From contig NC_052109.1 of assembly GCF_012273895.1 (NCBI RefSeq), positions 6,772,432 through 6,836,431 of the forward strand: 64,000 nt of DNA. The letters are read 5' to 3'. Below, one piece after another: positions 33,270-47,282 of the stretch (positions within the stretch are counted from its first letter, which is position 1; the number at the start of each line of letters is the position of its first letter). A program made the position numbers and the translations under genes. The stretch comes from Zerene cesonia. Taxonomy: Eukaryota > Arthropoda > Insecta > Lepidoptera > Pieridae. Below the pieces are notes generated by a model. It saw only the letters and a list, made by a program, of their open reading frames with translations, was not told the DNA's origin and made no database searches.

Positions 33270-34985
33270 ACTAATTCTCGAAAACATCCAATACAGATTT
33301 ATTTAAGAAGGGATTTAAACGTATTTTACTTGATCGTTGACTTTTATTGTTGTTTTTACTCTCGCTGTTAGTGCGTTGCAAGTTTAACAATTATACACTA
33401 ACCCACACATTTAGTCCTTATTACGTTGCGTTAAGGTTTAAATTATTCTGTATCTATTTTTCTGGGTTTATAAGTATGTAGGTGTAAGAGTTAATTACGA
33501 TATTGCCCGCAGGTGGATAGCAAACTTGGGTGTTTCTTGACTGGTTTGTTGCTCGTTGCTTGTTGCTTGTTGCTGAATAGTTTCTAGCGATTTGGAAAAC
33601 TATGTTGTGAGTACACGGGGGGAGTTGTTCGTCGTTTATTTAATGGTACTTTTTGGCTAGGAGTTTCGAGCTGATGCAATGCATTTTCTAGCGTCCACGT
33701 TTTATATTCGCTTAGTCTGTATAAGTGTACACAAAATTTCTTTACAGGATTCAGTTTTAAAAGACAATATGGCTTATAGACCAGGGAACCTAAATAAGAA
33801 CCTAGTACGGATTCAATCTGTTGCTTTATAAATAAAAAAATGCATGTGTTAGAATAGATATGTCTTCGTCTGCAGAACTTATTAATCTGAGTACATTGCT
33901 TTCGAACTGGATTTTAATGGATCAGGTTTTATGAATGGTCATACATTTTTTCGTCAAAATTGACAAATGTAACTGAATGTGCATAAAGGGACGCGAGACT
34001 TCATCTAATGTCTTACTAATCCTGATCCCTATAGAATACGCGCAGCTGTACAACACGTAGGTCTACATACACTGGCGTGAAGCGAGGCAAGGTATCGAAT
34101 ATATTTAAATTCACTTTACAAATCCCTGAACCAGATGAAACGTCCGCTCGCGTCGAAAATGCATTTCCTAATGAAAAAATCCCTTTATCCAGCTCATTCT
34201 TTGAGTCCCGTTTGAACGTACATGCATCTGACAATTTAGTTAATATTATATACGAATTACGTACATTGTGTTTTCCGTGAATTTTATAATAGTATTTTGC
34301 TTTGAGAAATGGAATTAACGGATTTAAAATGTGATTGTCTGTTTCTTAATAAAATTTGTTTTATTTAAAAGGTCGTTTATTACTAAAATACTTTATAATG
34401 AGAAGAACGTTATTAATTATTGTTTAAATAAAGTTTTAATAGGTAATACATTAACGAAGCATTCAGTGGTTTTTAACAAACATTCCCAAAACGAAGGATT
34501 TAATTTTTTTAGTCTTGTAACAACATGAGAACTGATAAGTGGAACATGCCTAGTTGAAACTTTTGTCCATTAATATTTTCCCCGTTAAAGGACTTAAAAG
34601 TTGGTTTATGACGCAATTTCTCCAATGGACGCCAAACTAATCTAAAGAAATTGCCGCCAAAACTAATTATTTATTAAACTTATTAGATTATAAACAACTA
34701 GCTGCCATCATAATATATCTTCCATCAGCTTTTAACAATTCGCTCAAACATATCATCCGAAAAAATTAATGTAAGCGTACATTGCGTCCTTTGTAAGAAA
34801 AATCACGGACATAGTGGACTAATGACAGGAAATGAAAGCAAATAAAGCTAATGATAGCTATTTAGGAAAGTAACAAAGGACGAATGGTAATGAATACATT
34901 TGCTGGGTCTTGTTATATCATCATGTTAGTTACAATATCATTTAACCGTATTATTTCTTGTTATTAGATATAATCTGTATATAAT
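33270..34985. other. No gene recognised
   Basis: AT-rich, few repeats. Contains the 7-bp tandem repeat at 33546. Frames at 34077-34280 (+) and 34016-34234 (-) overlap on opposite strands and match nothing I know. Confidence 0.5.
33546..33574. repeat. Short 7-bp tandem repeat
   Basis: Four units close to GTTGCTT (one with C for T). Confidence 0.8.
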
Positions 34986-34989
34986 ATAT

Positions 34990-35156
34990 AATTTTCGTGT
35001 CACAATGTCAGTTACCATACTCCTCTGAAACGGCTGGATCGATTTTTGATTAATTTTTTGTGCATATCGGGTCCAGGTGAGAATAGGTAACCATCTTTTC
35101 ATACACCTAAATGACGAAAGTAAGACAGAACAGCGTTTGCAGGGTCAGCTAGTATA
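34990..35156 (+). mobile_element. Family H element
   Basis: TTTTCGTGTCACAATGTCAG start, ACTCCTCTGAAACGGCTGG, CAGGGTCAGCTAGT end. A second copy is at 46493-46662. Confidence 0.55.
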
Positions 35157-35227
35157 TAGATAAAAAGTTAATTAGAATATTAAATATACCTAATATGCTT
35201 TCTATATTTTGTCTCACATTTAGCTAA

Positions 35228-35430
35228 TCCTACTAATATTATAAATTCGAAAGTTTGTAGGATGTGTGTGTGTGTTTCTTGCTCTTTCGCGCAAACACTA
35301 CTGAACCGATTGCAATGAAATTTGGTACGTAGACAGCTGGACAACTGGAATAACATATAGGAAACTTTTTATCCCGATATTCCTACGGGATACGGATTTA
35401 CGCAACGTGAAACCGCGGGGCGCAGATAGT
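35228..35430 (-). mobile_element. Family A element
   Basis: TCCTACTAATATTATAAATT start and GAAACCGCGGGGCGCAGATAG end; full length. Confidence 0.7.
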
Positions 35431-35527
35431 TTGATATATATTATCAACTATTTGCTTCAAAAAGGGGACCAACTACATTTTTCTATCATATACAAAAAGA
35501 ATCACGCAAAACGGTTGACAACTGATT

Positions 35528-35853
<326 letters not shown>

Positions 35854-35854
35854 T

Positions 35855-37535
35855 ATATTGCATTTATAAAATCAAATATTATTTCTTTCAATGAAAAAAT
35901 AATTAGCGACTACGTGCAATATGACAATTATTCATCAAGCACCACCATTTTGTATTCAATAAACTCTAAAACCTAAGTGACACTAAAATAGACATCATGA
36001 TATCGCACCTGGAAAGTTCTAGACTAAAAGATGACACAGTTACCAGCATTTATTATGATAAAAGTTCAGAATTCAGCACACTAGCTGCAATGAAAATTTA
36101 TCAGGACGTTAGAGCGGGTAAAAAATAACCTCTCTGGGATTCATATAAAAGTTGTCAGCTCACGTAAGGTTATTAATTTAGAATATAAAGTACAGCATGA
36201 CGGTTTTCATTATGAATTTAGAAACTTCATAAAGGCCAGGGAGTGCTTTTTAGTTTTTAGTTTCCGTGGGCGTTTTTATGGAGTTTATATCATACATACA
36301 TTTTATGCATTATTAACATGCTGCGTGTTTGTGTGTAAGCTTCACCTTTATGTGTGTATGTAATTGATTCCTTTACACTTTAACCTTTACAATTTTGACC
36401 CATTTTAAGGTGTTTGTAATTAAAACGTGTACACAACACTTATCAAGGATCGGTGACAATATAATAATTTCATGAGTTCATTTTATTTTTCTGAGTAGGA
36501 TCATCAGGATTAAATAATTTCCTGGTGTATACTTTTTATAACAGTGGAAAAAATTTTGTTCATTCAATGATTAAAGCGTGTTTCTAGTTTGATTTTCAAC
36601 TATTTTTAGAGAATAGTGAGTGTGAACTCGATTACTGTTCGAAACTGTGTTTAGGTAATAATTTGACATAAAGCAAAGGTTTCCAAAAGCTGTCTGGAAT
36701 AACAAGATTTATTTTTTTAAAATATACTACAAATTGGTTAAATTTACTTCCTCCTACGACAATAAAAAAAGTAAATATGTTTTCAGAGGAATTGCTTTAA
36801 CATTTTCGAAGGCGAAATTTTTTATACAACTTTTGTGGAGGCTCAAGTTTCTGATATTAAAACGTATCATACTAGTTGCTAGCATTCACAAATTGTATAC
36901 TGAAATATTTTGTAAAAAAAATATGATGTTTTTAAGAATATGTAACCAAGTAGGTGCAAAAAAATGATTACAAAGCACTCGTAAAGTTATGTATATTCTT
37001 TATGTGATCTCCTACGTAATTTTGACTGTTATTTTGCAGCCCATTCTTTTAACTTTATACACATTATACTAAATTAATTAACATAGAAAGGCCTTTTCAT
37101 ATCATTCCCATTATAAAATATTATTATTAAAATATTCCAACGTAAACAGTTATAAAATGCAAATTAAAAACAGCACAAACATATTTTCAATGCATGTCAT
37201 TCAATCGCGATATTACATTTTTATAACAGAGGAAAACACATTGTTGGCAGCCCTATTGAATAGGGGCGCAAAAAGTGCATGTTAGAACATGTTTATAGAA
37301 ATCTATTTAATGTTTGGCTTGTTTACTCGAGCATATCGCCAAGAAAATTAAACGTACGGGCCAATTTGAAAAAGGCAAACAGAAAAGAATAAAAGTTGAA
37401 AGTGGCGGGATTGTTTTGCTCGGCTTGCCTTTAGAGGGTGAATTGGTTGAGCTTGGAAAGTTTTCAACTTCAAAGAGTAGGAAATATGGGACATACTGCT
37501 AGCTAGTGCCGGAAATAGGATTAGTTCTTTATGTT
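35855..37535. other. No gene recognised
   Basis: AT-rich sequence without a named repeat. Open frames of 60-80 codons (36734-36967, 37314-37502) have no recognisable domain or splice context. Confidence 0.5.
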
Positions 37536-37539
37536 TTAT

Positions 37540-37875
37540 TGTGGGAATCGAGCATGCTACAGCACGAATTGGGCCAGCTCGCACCGGGGAAGTACCACAC
37601 CCCCACAGAAAACCGGCGTGAAATAATAGTTTGCTATTGTGTTTCGTACGGTGAATGGGGGAGCCGGAGGCCTATTTCCTTCTCCTAGCCCTTCCCAGTC
37701 CATTTATTCCCATTCATTCACTTCTTAACATTCATCAATCCTTTCTTTATCCCTTAAAAGCGGGCAGCGCATTCTCAGAGGTCTAAGCCTCTGCGAATGT
37801 TCGTGGGCGGTGGTGTTCATATACCATCAGGCGAACCATCAACTCAGTTGCCCGCTGACATAAAAAAAATGTTTT
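37540..37875 (+). mobile_element. Family D retroposon, near full length with poly(A)
   Basis: TTGTGGGAATCGAGCATGC start, GGGCCAGCTCGCACCGGGG, CCACACCCCCACAGAAAACC, then the CGCTGACATAAAAAAAATG end. A family B copy starts right after it. Confidence 0.7.
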
Positions 37876-38020
37876 ACTAGCGGTCCAGCCTGACTTCGCA
37901 CGTGGTACATATATAGCTTATAGCATTCAAGGATTAACTACAAATCCAACGATGGTAGATTTTTTTAAATCGGTTCTGTAGAACCAGAGATTACCGGCCT
38001 ACAAGGATACAAACTCACAA
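37876..38020 (+). mobile_element. Family B element, diverged
   Basis: CTAGCGGTCCAGCCTGAC start, GTGGTACATATATAGC and AAATCGGTTCTGTAG inside. Confidence 0.55.
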
Positions 38021-38069
38021 ATTACTTCCTTAATTTTTTAGCTATAATTTACGAAGTTATTTTATTTCT

Positions 38070-38198
38070 ATCGTCAATCCTTTCCTTATCCCTCACCCCA
38101 TAAAAGCCGGCTGTATTTTCCTTTTCAAATGTTTATAGGCATTGGCGATCCCTTTATCAGGCGAACCACCAGCTCGGTTGACCGCTATAACGTAAAAA
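38070..38198 (+). mobile_element. Family D 3' fragment
   Basis: CGTCAATCCTTTCCTTATCC, GGCGAACCACCAGCTCGG and CTATAACGTAAAAAC end. Confidence 0.6.
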
Positions 38199-38992
38199 CT
38201 AATTGAAATAAATAATATTCTAATACACTTCTATTCTAAACACTGTACTGTAAATTATAATTAATATTCTAAATACTGGCAGCATATTTATTGTGCTACA
38301 CATGACCATCCATCTACATCCAAAACAATAACATAACAATTGATCAAACGAATTGAAATGTTTTTCCTTATTGAAATAGCAAACAGACTATTTTCCTATG
38401 CGTTCTTAAACCCGTTCTAAAAATTAACTTGCTCGACATTCTTGCTAGCAGTGTGTCAATAAACCTTTGGATTGAAAAATCAAATTAATAGCAATTACTG
38501 ATTTTCATCTCTAAGCGATATTCTTTGTTCTTCGTGATACGCAATTTTATATACGTACTGCAACTGCAGTCTGGACTACAATGTTATTGATTGCATGTTT
38601 TATTCATTTACTAACGTCTCGCCTTCGCTTCGTTTCGTTTCTTAGTAAATGCGAAAATCAAACACATATTTATGTATAATTATGTTATGTTTTGTATGTG
38701 TGTATGTTATTTAGTTATATATAATGTTGGTGATTGTTCTAAAAATCTATTATACATTGTTATAAAATAGAATTCTTGTGAGAGTCCAATTTATAAGCAA
38801 CCGACAGTTGGGCGCAAAAGCCAAAATAAACCTAGCAATTGTATGTTTAAACATTAACACACAACAAGCACAAATAAATTAAATATTACTTACTAAATTT
38901 ATTCCAGTAGTAATGCATGGTTATATATAAAATTATATATCGAATGTAAGGGAGGAGTTTCTATAATCCACTGTATATTTTTCGATGTGAAC

Positions 38993-39251
38993 TCATCATC
39001 ATCAGCCTCCCATGAGGGCTCAGGCCATAAACCACCACGCTGGCCAAGTGCGGGTTGGCAGATGTCAAATGTTTCGAATTTTTGACTCTCACATATGCCG
39101 GTTTCCTCACGATGTTTTCTTCACCGTTTTGAGCAGTGGTGGTCATCCACACGTGTAAATTGAAAAATAAATTTATTTCCTGCACGCTCGCTTGGTCTCG
39201 AACCTCGACTTATCGATTTTGAAGTCCGAGGTCCTCACCACTGAACCACCA
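38993..39251 (-). mobile_element. tRNA-derived SINE, family E
   Basis: Reverse copy with tail, body and tRNA-like head (GGTCTCGAACC then CACTGAACCACC). Confidence 0.75.
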
Positions 39252-39299
39252 ATACTATTAATATATTAATGCGATGTGATCTATGCGAAATTGTTATGC

Positions 39300-39560
39300 A
39301 TAGATTTTAGGGTTCTGCACCCAAAGGATAAAACGGAATTCTAATACTTCACTGTCCGTCTGTCTGTTTGTGTCCATCCATCTGTCTGTCGACAGACTCT
39401 CAGGAATCGTGGTAGTTAGGAAGTTGTAGTTTGCAGTGATGTACTTGTGTTGCTACCGTAACAGTAACAATTATTTAAAAGAACATGATGTTAAGCACTT
39501 GTTCGCACGGTCAAATATTGGATGGGTGACCAAATTTTTGGCAGTTGCTCGTTAGCTTAT
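39300..39560 (+). mobile_element. Family M retroelement-like fragment
   Basis: AGGGTTCTGCACCCAAAGG, CTGTCCGTCTGTCTGTTTG, CAATATTGGATGGGTGACC-like end. Related stretches at 42395-42670 and 45830-45880 (GGCTAAGTACGAGTCGGA). Confidence 0.5.
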
Positions 39561-39770
39561 TCGTTATCTTAATGTCGCGAGTTCAACTCGGGTCATACCT
39601 AACGCCATTTTATATATTGTCTATTATCCGAATAGCATATCCAACCGTATGCTTATAAAATTAAGAATCATTTAAAAATATTTACCAATATATGTCAAAC
39701 ACAAACATTTATTTATGCAACTAGACTTCTTAAAAAACCATTGTAGTAAATAGATTTATATTTATCACAG

Positions 39771-39974
39771 ACTAGCTGCGCCCCACGGTTTCACCCGCGT
39801 AAGTATGTATCCCGTAGGAATATCGGGATAAAAAGTTGCCCATATGTTATTCCAGTTGTCCAGCTGTCTACGTACCAAATTTTATTGTAATCGGTTCAGT
39901 AGTTTTTGCGTGAAAGAACAACAAACACACACACACATCCTTACAAACTTTCGCATTTATAATATTAGTAGGAT
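39771..39974 (+). mobile_element. Family A element
   Basis: Full-length copy, ACTAGCTGCGCCCCACGG to AATATTAGTAGGAT. Confidence 0.7.
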
Positions 39975-40466
39975 ATAATTCCTATCATTTAACTACTAAG
40001 ACCAAATGCAATTGAATCAAAACCACGATTAACCATGTAAATGAAGTTATCTTATTACACAATAATTGATCTCTCTAGGGCTTAATGGCATCGCATTCAC
40101 CTAAGTATTTTCATTGTGTCTGAAATCATTTGAATTATGTGCTAATAAACAATTAATTAATCCTTCATTTATGTATAACATCACATTATTTTTTCCACGT
40201 CTTACAATTTTAGGTTTCTATTTAAATAGACGTCTGAGCATAACAAATCAATATGAATGATAAGAAACTCATGTATCCTGAATTCAAACTAGACAAGAGA
40301 TCTTTTACCAGCTCTACTCAGTGCCTGCCACTTAAAATATTTGAGCTCGCACTTTAAGCATTCGTTAAAACTCAAAAACTAACATTTCATATTCCTCTGC
40401 GACTCATACTTGTATGTGTGTGTACATTTTGACATGATAATTGGTGATTATTTTTATAATTTTTTT

Positions 40467-40662
40467 TTTTTTTAATGTCATAGCGGGCAACTGAGCTGGT
40501 GGTTCGCCTGATAGTAAACGATCACCACTGCCCATGAACATTCGCAGAAGCTCAGACCTCTGAGAATGCGCTGCCAGCATTTAAGGGAAAAAGGATAAGG
40601 AAAGGATTGATGAATGGAAAAAAGGAATGGACTGGGAAGGGCTACGACAAGGAAATAGGCCT
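40467..40662 (-). mobile_element. Family D retroposon, 5' truncated
   Basis: (T)12 then AATGTCATAGCGGGCAACTG, GGTTCGCCTGATAGTAAACG, GAATGGACTGGGAAGGG; ends at ATAGGCC, so the 5' third is missing. Confidence 0.65.
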
Positions 40663-40732
40663 TAAATATAATATAATATTTACTATAATATAATAATATT
40701 TACTGGTCTATGCTAAAATCTACCTAGTATTT

Positions 40733-40893
40733 GAATATACAAAGCTTAGTTTGTTTGCATAAGCGCACTAATCTCAGCAAATAACGGGTCGATTTAAAAA
40801 AAATCTAACCAAGTGTGGATACGTATATCGCCTCTCAATGTTATAGGCTATATAATAATATCCTAAGTACGAGGCTGGGGCGGACCGCTGGTA
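40733..40893 (-). mobile_element. Family B element, reverse
   Basis: ATATACAAAGCTTAGTTTG end, TCTCAATGTTATAGGC, and GGCTGGGGCGGACCGCTGGT at the right. Confidence 0.6.
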
Positions 40894-41099
40894 TATATGA
40901 CTATAGTATAAAACAAAGTCACTCACATCTTCACTCACGCAACAGAATTAAATAAGGTTTAAATATATCGAGTGATTCAAGACAAATATATGTATATATA
41001 ATATATAATAACGTAGAAAAAAAAGGGGGGAAAAGGGGTTTTACTCAGAAAATAACGCGTGTGAAGCCGTTGGCAAAAACTACTATAATAAAGATCAGG

Positions 41100-43020
41100 G
41101 AAGGTTCAAAAGGTAACAATACGGAGGCGGGCGAATCGCGGGCGGGAAGCTAGTAATAAATAAAAGTATATAGAGCGCATACAATATGTCGCCTAAAGCG
41201 TGTAGACGACAGCTCGGAGCAGTACTTTTAATTGTTCACCAACCAAGCCGGATATTAGAAACCCTCAACTAATAACTAATAACTCACTGTAACCGCTGGA
41301 GTAAGCTAGGAAATTTAATGGTAAAAGGCTGTTTATTATAGATTTTATACGATATTCGGAAGCGCTATAGTTACCGCAGGTTCTAGATATTAGATTAACT
41401 GCTTTGAAAAGCTTGTTGATACTCAAACATGGTTTTATGTCTGAGTTTCCGATTGATTCTGAGGATTTGGGAAGCTTTTAATGTGAGTAGACAGAAGTGG
41501 CTATTTTAATTTGGTAATATCATATTTGATCTTAGAATCTAAATTATAATTCAGATTCGGGATATAAAATTCTGAATATTATTCATCAGAATACGAAAGA
41601 AAAATATTTTCAATGGATAATGGAGAGTGACGCCCGCCACAATCTCAATGCTAGTCACCGCGAATGTGCTGCTGGCTTTTGAGATATGAATATGCACTTT
41701 TCTTGAGTGAGCCCTGTCGAATTCGTCTAGGAATATCAAGGTTCGTAAATTGTTTAACGATCGTTCTTGACAAAAAATGACGAGAGAAGTGGAGTGTAGT
41801 AGACCGCCATGTATCCAGGTGGTGAGGATTACAATTTACACAATTTGGCTATTAGCAAAAGGACTTTTAACAGGATGACTTTTGAGTTACTTGGTGATTC
41901 TTCTCCATTGACTATGATTATTTGAGTTAATTATTTATTATTGATTAAATGAAGATGGCTTTTGCGATGGCCAAAATTGGCCAATTTTGCCATTTGACCG
42001 TTTCCTATCTGGTATATACATAACTTATAACAGTCGAAGTGAAAGCTTTATCTGTATGTCTGTCCGCGTGAGATTTACGAGTACCCTCGTACAGCACGTT
42101 TCGTACAGGGTGCTATATGACCCTTTGCTACGTGACTGCGTGACCCAATGATTTGTCAGTCCGACTCATGTGGGTTCGTTCAGACTGCTCCGTTTGGGAG
42201 GAAATTAGTTCATATTCATATGATATTCTCTAGAGATCAAGATCACTAGTTTCTTTGGTGAAAAGCTTCATCAAAAGTACCACAGTAGCTTCAATGCTGC
42301 GTTCATATCCTTATTTGTCTTAAAGACATAGTTCTAGTAGATTTCTTCTTAATTATTACAAGTATTTATATTTATGTATATTTAAATATTAATTTCTAGG
42401 GTTTTGTAAAATAGCCAAAATAGTTCCTATTTCCTAGACGGACACCGAAGTCTTCTAAGACTGTCTGTCTGTTTGTCCGGCCGTCTTTCACGAGGTTGTT
42501 GTGAGGATCTTATGAACAGTAACCGTTAGACAGTTGAAATTTACAAAGATGTAATGTAACCGCTGTTACAACCAAAAAAAATGAAAAAGTCGTGGTTAAG
42601 CAACGGTAAAAAAATGGATGGGCACCCAATTTTTTTTCGCCCACAGAACTACACTACAGTGTAACGAGTCCGACTCGAACTTCACTGATTTTTAATTTAC
42701 CATCGTTTCGAAATGTCGCCATGTACAGTAAAAAGTACATTAAAACTAACTTATCACTGAGAAAACTAATCGACGCGTTGCGGTATGCGATTAAAATGCC
42801 TCTGTCAATTATGGAAAAACGCAATAAAATTTCTAGACAATTAAGGAGTGGAATATACATGCAATTAGCTTCATTACGTATTAACTTAATCGCCGCTTAG
42901 CCGAGTGTTGATGATCAGCGAACAATTAAGTCTAAAATTATTGGTTTCATTTGCATAATCGTATAAAGAACATTGTAGGGAGCAAACCTTAGGCCCGTTT
43001 CACACGGATCGTTTTATATA
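41100..43020. other. No gene recognised; family M fragment inside
   Basis: Apart from the family M stretch (42395-42670) the sequence has no identifiable repeat, RNA or coding exon. Confidence 0.5.
42395..42670 (+). mobile_element. Family M fragment
   Basis: AGACTGTCTGTCTGTTTGTCC, GTAACCGTTAGACAGTTGAA, GATGGGCACCCAATTTTTTT, ACGAGTCCGACTCGAAC: the same order of blocks as at 39300-39560. Confidence 0.5.
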
Positions 43021-43027
43021 TATTGAT

Positions 43028-43364
43028 ATATATTTTTTTTAATGTCATAGCGGGCAACTGAGCTGGTGGTTCCCCTGATGGTAAACGATCATCACCGCCC
43101 ATGAACATTCGCAGAGTCTCAGATCTCTGAGATGCGCTGCCCGCTTTTAGTGGATAAGGGATAAGGAAAGGATTGATAACTGGAAAGAAGAAATGGACTG
43201 GGAAAGGCGAAGAGAAGGAAATAGGCCTCCGGCTCCCCCACTCATCGCACGAAACACAATAGCAAGCTCTTATTTCACACCGGATTTCTGTGGGGGTGTG
43301 GTACTTCCCCGGTGCGAGCTGGCCCAATTCGTGCCGAAGCATGCTCGATTACCACAATATAAAT
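43028..43364 (-). mobile_element. Family D retroposon, near full length
   Basis: Poly(T) then AATGTCATAGCGGGCAACTG through GGTGCGAGCTGGCCCAATTC and GCATGCTCGATTACCACAAT. Confidence 0.7.
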
Positions 43365-43856
43365 ATGAGAAAACATGGGAGTAGACGCGTCACCTGATGA
43401 TAATGATCAGCGTCATCAATATGCACCAACAACACGGTTATTATTCGAAGTAAGGTTATATATCACCCAAAGGCCAAAAAGAGGCAAAAAACACTGGTGG
43501 ACTCCTCCTGGAATCATCGGAATTGTGGTAGTGACATGTGGTGGATAGATTTTCAAAATGGCGACCGCACATAAAAAAGGGTGAGTAAATATCTCTTATC
43601 TTATCCTAACAATATGGATATCAAATGGAAGAACGTAGAATAACCATTACAAAAACATATGTAAACAGACGGGTTTATGTTTTTATAATTATAATTCTTA
43701 TTACAAAGAAACATGGAGGCTGACCTACAAAGATAAACAATAGCCACTTGGCATAAAAACGTATAATTATGTATGTAATAAACGCATTATAACAATGAAT
43801 AATAAGTGTTATTTGCAGAAAGAGAGATAAATAAATAGTTACTGAATAATGAATCT

Positions 43857-43932
43857 TCATCATCATCATTATCAGCCCATACAGGTTCTCACTACTAGGA
43901 CACAGGCCTCCTATGAGGGTTCCGGTTATAAC
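43857..43932 (-). mobile_element. SINE family E tail fragment
   Basis: (CAT)n, CAGCCCATACAGGTTCTCAC and CCTATGAGGGTTCC, the tail end of family E in reverse. Confidence 0.6.
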
Positions 43933-43934
43933 CG

Positions 43935-45300
43935 ACGCGAATATGAACGACATCTCTTATTTCATATTCATACTTTCTCCATAATATTATCACACTTTTT
44001 AACATATTGAAGATCAAAAAATATCTGTATTTTGATATTTTTTTTAACAAAATACCCATTATTACCCAAGCTCCCTTAACATCTAAGTCAAGTTTCAATC
44101 AAACAGTCAAATCAAAAAACAAAAACACAATAATTTATTACCTAACTATCAACTGAAAGGTCTTTACAATGTTAAATCGTTCAAAATCAGACTTAACCCC
44201 CTTGTTATAAAGTCTAAATCGTATACGAAAACAATGGCTACAAAAACAAAACTCCATATCACGTCAGTAATAATCTGATTACGTCGAAAACATATTTGCA
44301 TAATATTAAACGGAGGCAAATGCAAGAGGAATATGCGTGTGCTCTGGGGACTCAAATGTGTGTTTTGGGGAGGCATTAAATGTGTTCAACTGTCTCCTAC
44401 CATAATTACAGACCATTCAGTTGGAAGTCACTGATTTTATTTGGGAGTAACGCGTTTATTATATTTACAAACTGTTTCGACTTGAATGCTACGATTTTAA
44501 CAATATTTCGGCTTGGTTGTAAGTGTTTCTTTGGGTCGAATAGTTGAAACATACGATGAATTCGATTGATTGAACTGTACAAAAACTGTAGTACAACATC
44601 GTTTGGGTTCTGTATTTTTGTCTTCTTTATTTTTTGCATATAATAATACCAAACCCCGGCTTCATTTTACATTGCACAAATACATTGTCAGTGCACGCGC
44701 GTGTGTGTGTTTGTGTTGTAATAAAAAATGTAGTTTAAACCAATGAGGAGTCTTCACTTCTAAACAAATTAGACCATTAAAAAATACTTTCAACAATCAA
44801 AATAATATTAAAATACGTCGAGACGGCTTGTTCCGTAAGCACAGTTGCTTAAAAACATGCGTTTTAATGACAAATATGAAGAATAACCGTATTAAAATAC
44901 GATAAATATTTGTATGAAATATTTCTATAACAGATTTAAAAATATTTCTCAATACATACTCGCTTAATATTAAACACGTTTAAACACCAGATAGTATTGC
45001 AACGAGTACATCGATTTTCATACAAATGTTATGACTTTTACTATAAATTCCCCCACACTCAGGTCGTAAACGATGAACGCCGAAGTAATTTTCTCTCCCT
45101 TGACTAAAGGAACCTCTCCCCGAGGTAAAACAAAGGGGAGCTTATTGGCGTGCTTTGTTTTTTGATCTTTAAGTATGAAACTTCACACAGCGCATTCTGC
45201 GAATCACACTATCACACTAATATTATGAATGTGAAAGTGTGTTTTTGTGAATGTTTGTCTGTCAGTAAAATAATGGAGATTTAAGATTAAATACTAATTA
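43935..45300. other. No gene recognised
   Basis: Low-repeat AT-rich DNA with a short (GT)n near 44700 and a family C remnant at 45205-45268. Confidence 0.5.
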
Positions 45301-45305
45301 TTTTT

Positions 45306-45497
45306 TTATTTTTTTTTTATGTCATAGCGAGCTGATGGTTCGCCTGATGGTAAGCGATCACCACCGCCCATGAACATACTCAGAGGTAGTGCCTCTGCGA
45401 ATGCGCTGCCCGCTTTTATGGGGTAAGGGAATGGAAAGGATTGACGACAGGAAAGAGGGAATGGACAGGGAAGGGTGAGGAAAAAGAAACAGGCCTC
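45306..45497 (-). mobile_element. Family D retroposon, 5' truncated
   Basis: Poly(T) then ATGTCATAGCGAGCTGATGG, GCGATCACCACCGCCCATG; stops at AAACAGGCCTCC. Confidence 0.65.
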
Positions 45498-45499
45498 CT

Positions 45500-47090
45500 T
45501 TCATCCTGTATAACTGATTTTGACGAAATATTAGATAGCAATAACTTCATTTGAATTCACATTTTCAAGATAATGTATGACAAAAATATTATAACAACAA
45601 AAACTGATAGAAATTGTTCAATTTCAAATTCAACATGGATATAAAACGTTACGTATAACAATACGTATATATAACAAATAGATTAGAACTTTCCAAAAGG
45701 AAAATGCTATTTAAATTGTAAAATAAATATTCTTCCTTATCTAAATGCACTATAAAAAGATCTTTCTAATTACTTTAACCATAATTTAATAAACCCGACC
45801 CTACGATTCCGAAAGTTAAAAAAACTGGCTAAGTACGAGTCGGAAAACGTTAAGGATTCTGTGCTATGTTTTACAATTAAAGACTGATAGAATATGAAAC
45901 TTAAACCTATATAATTTAATTTATTTATTTAACTGAATATCGAATAAAAACGTGTTATCTTTGTGTAAAATTTGCGATGAACTAATAACAATAATACTAC
46001 TAATAAATGGAAAGAGTTGAGCTGAGATATTGATATTTAATGTCTTAAAAACCATTTTTCTTACGTCTCCACTGAAAATTGATTACATCGGGCTTTTCAG
46101 CTACTATTTCTTTAATTATGTTTATTTAAAAATATCCTTGTTAAGTAGATATAATGTCTTTATAAATACAGGAGAAGTATTCAAGAAATTGTTTCAAATA
46201 AACTACAAAAAAATTAGAAAATAATCGTCTAATTTTCACATATTTTGTTGATGGGCATGATATTAATGGATATTTCATTATATCACTGTGGACAAATTAT
46301 AAAGAGAATGACGAAAGAACGTCCACTCCGCGCAGCAGTATAGGTATGGCCTAATATTGGAACTTACTGTTTAACAGTTATTATTCTGATTTATTTTTAT
46401 TTTCTACTGCTATATCAACCAGCGTATATAAACTGTCAATCTTACGGTTATCAGCTTTTAATATTGACTTAATATTAGGCCTATACAATCCATATATATA
46501 AAGTTCTCGTGTCATAATGTTAGTTATCATACTCTTCTGCAATAGCTGCACCGATTCTCATGAAATTTTGTGTTCGGATAGGTCCGAGAATCGGCCTATA
46601 TCTATTTTTCATACCCCTAAATATTAAGGCAAAACTGCGCTTGCAGGTTCAGCCAGTTATTACATGAAATAAACGGACAGGCGAACAGGACACAGACAGT
46701 AAAAGCGTCACATTAAAAGGCCCCTATCTGTGAGTACGGAACCCCCATAAGTACCCAACCCTTAATGGCCTCTCTTAATCAGGAAATGTAAAACTCACCG
46801 TCCGGTCTTTTAGACCAAATTATTTGCAACTCACAAGGCATTCACTTTTAACGGTTTTAAGTGTTAAACCCGCTGGGGTCCGGAATTAGCACATTTTAAA
46901 GTAGGTTTTAGACCCACTCTCATTTTCTATGCAAAGCCTTTGAGCAGGACGAGGCGTTTTCAATGGTTAGACAGCGAACTGTGCGATTGTATGCTATAAA
47001 TTAATATTAATGCTCAAGAAATTGCGATTCGTAGTTATTGAAATTATTTATATTTATAGAAACTAAGAAAGGAAATTCACTTATATGAAA
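45500..47090. other. No gene recognised; family H inside
   Basis: Contains the family H copy (46493-46662). 46725-46990 is less AT-rich than its surroundings and matches no family here. Confidence 0.5.
46493..46662 (+). mobile_element. Family H element
   Basis: AGTTCTCGTGTCATAATGTTAG start, AATAGCTGCACCGATTCTC, GCAGGTTCAGCCAGT end. Confidence 0.55.
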
Positions 47091-47091
47091 T

Positions 47092-47282
47092 ACTAGTGCG
47101 CCCCGCGGTTTCACCCACGTAAGTTCGTATTCCGTAGGAATATCGGGATAAAAAGTTGTCTATATGTTATTCCAGTTGCCCAAATGTCTACGTACCAAAT
47201 TTCATTGCAATCGGTTCAGTCGTTTTTGCGTGAAAGAGCAACAAACACACACACGCATCCTTACAAACTTTCGCATTTATAC
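47092..47282 (+). mobile_element. Family A element, right end replaced by (CAA)n
   Basis: ACTAGTGCGCCCCGCGG start; after CTTTCGCATTTATA the usual ATATTAGTAGGAT is replaced by an ACAACAACAA run, which leads into a family B fragment (47296-47377). Confidence 0.65.

Noticed and set aside
34016..34280. Overlapping open frames on both strands
   Set aside because: Short, unrecognised, and no initiation or splice context; insufficient for a gene call.
43193..43384. Proline-rich open frame, and similar ones at 42989-43342, 55934-56194 and 59446-59683
   Set aside because: These are translations of family D retroposons; the same frames recur wherever D occurs.
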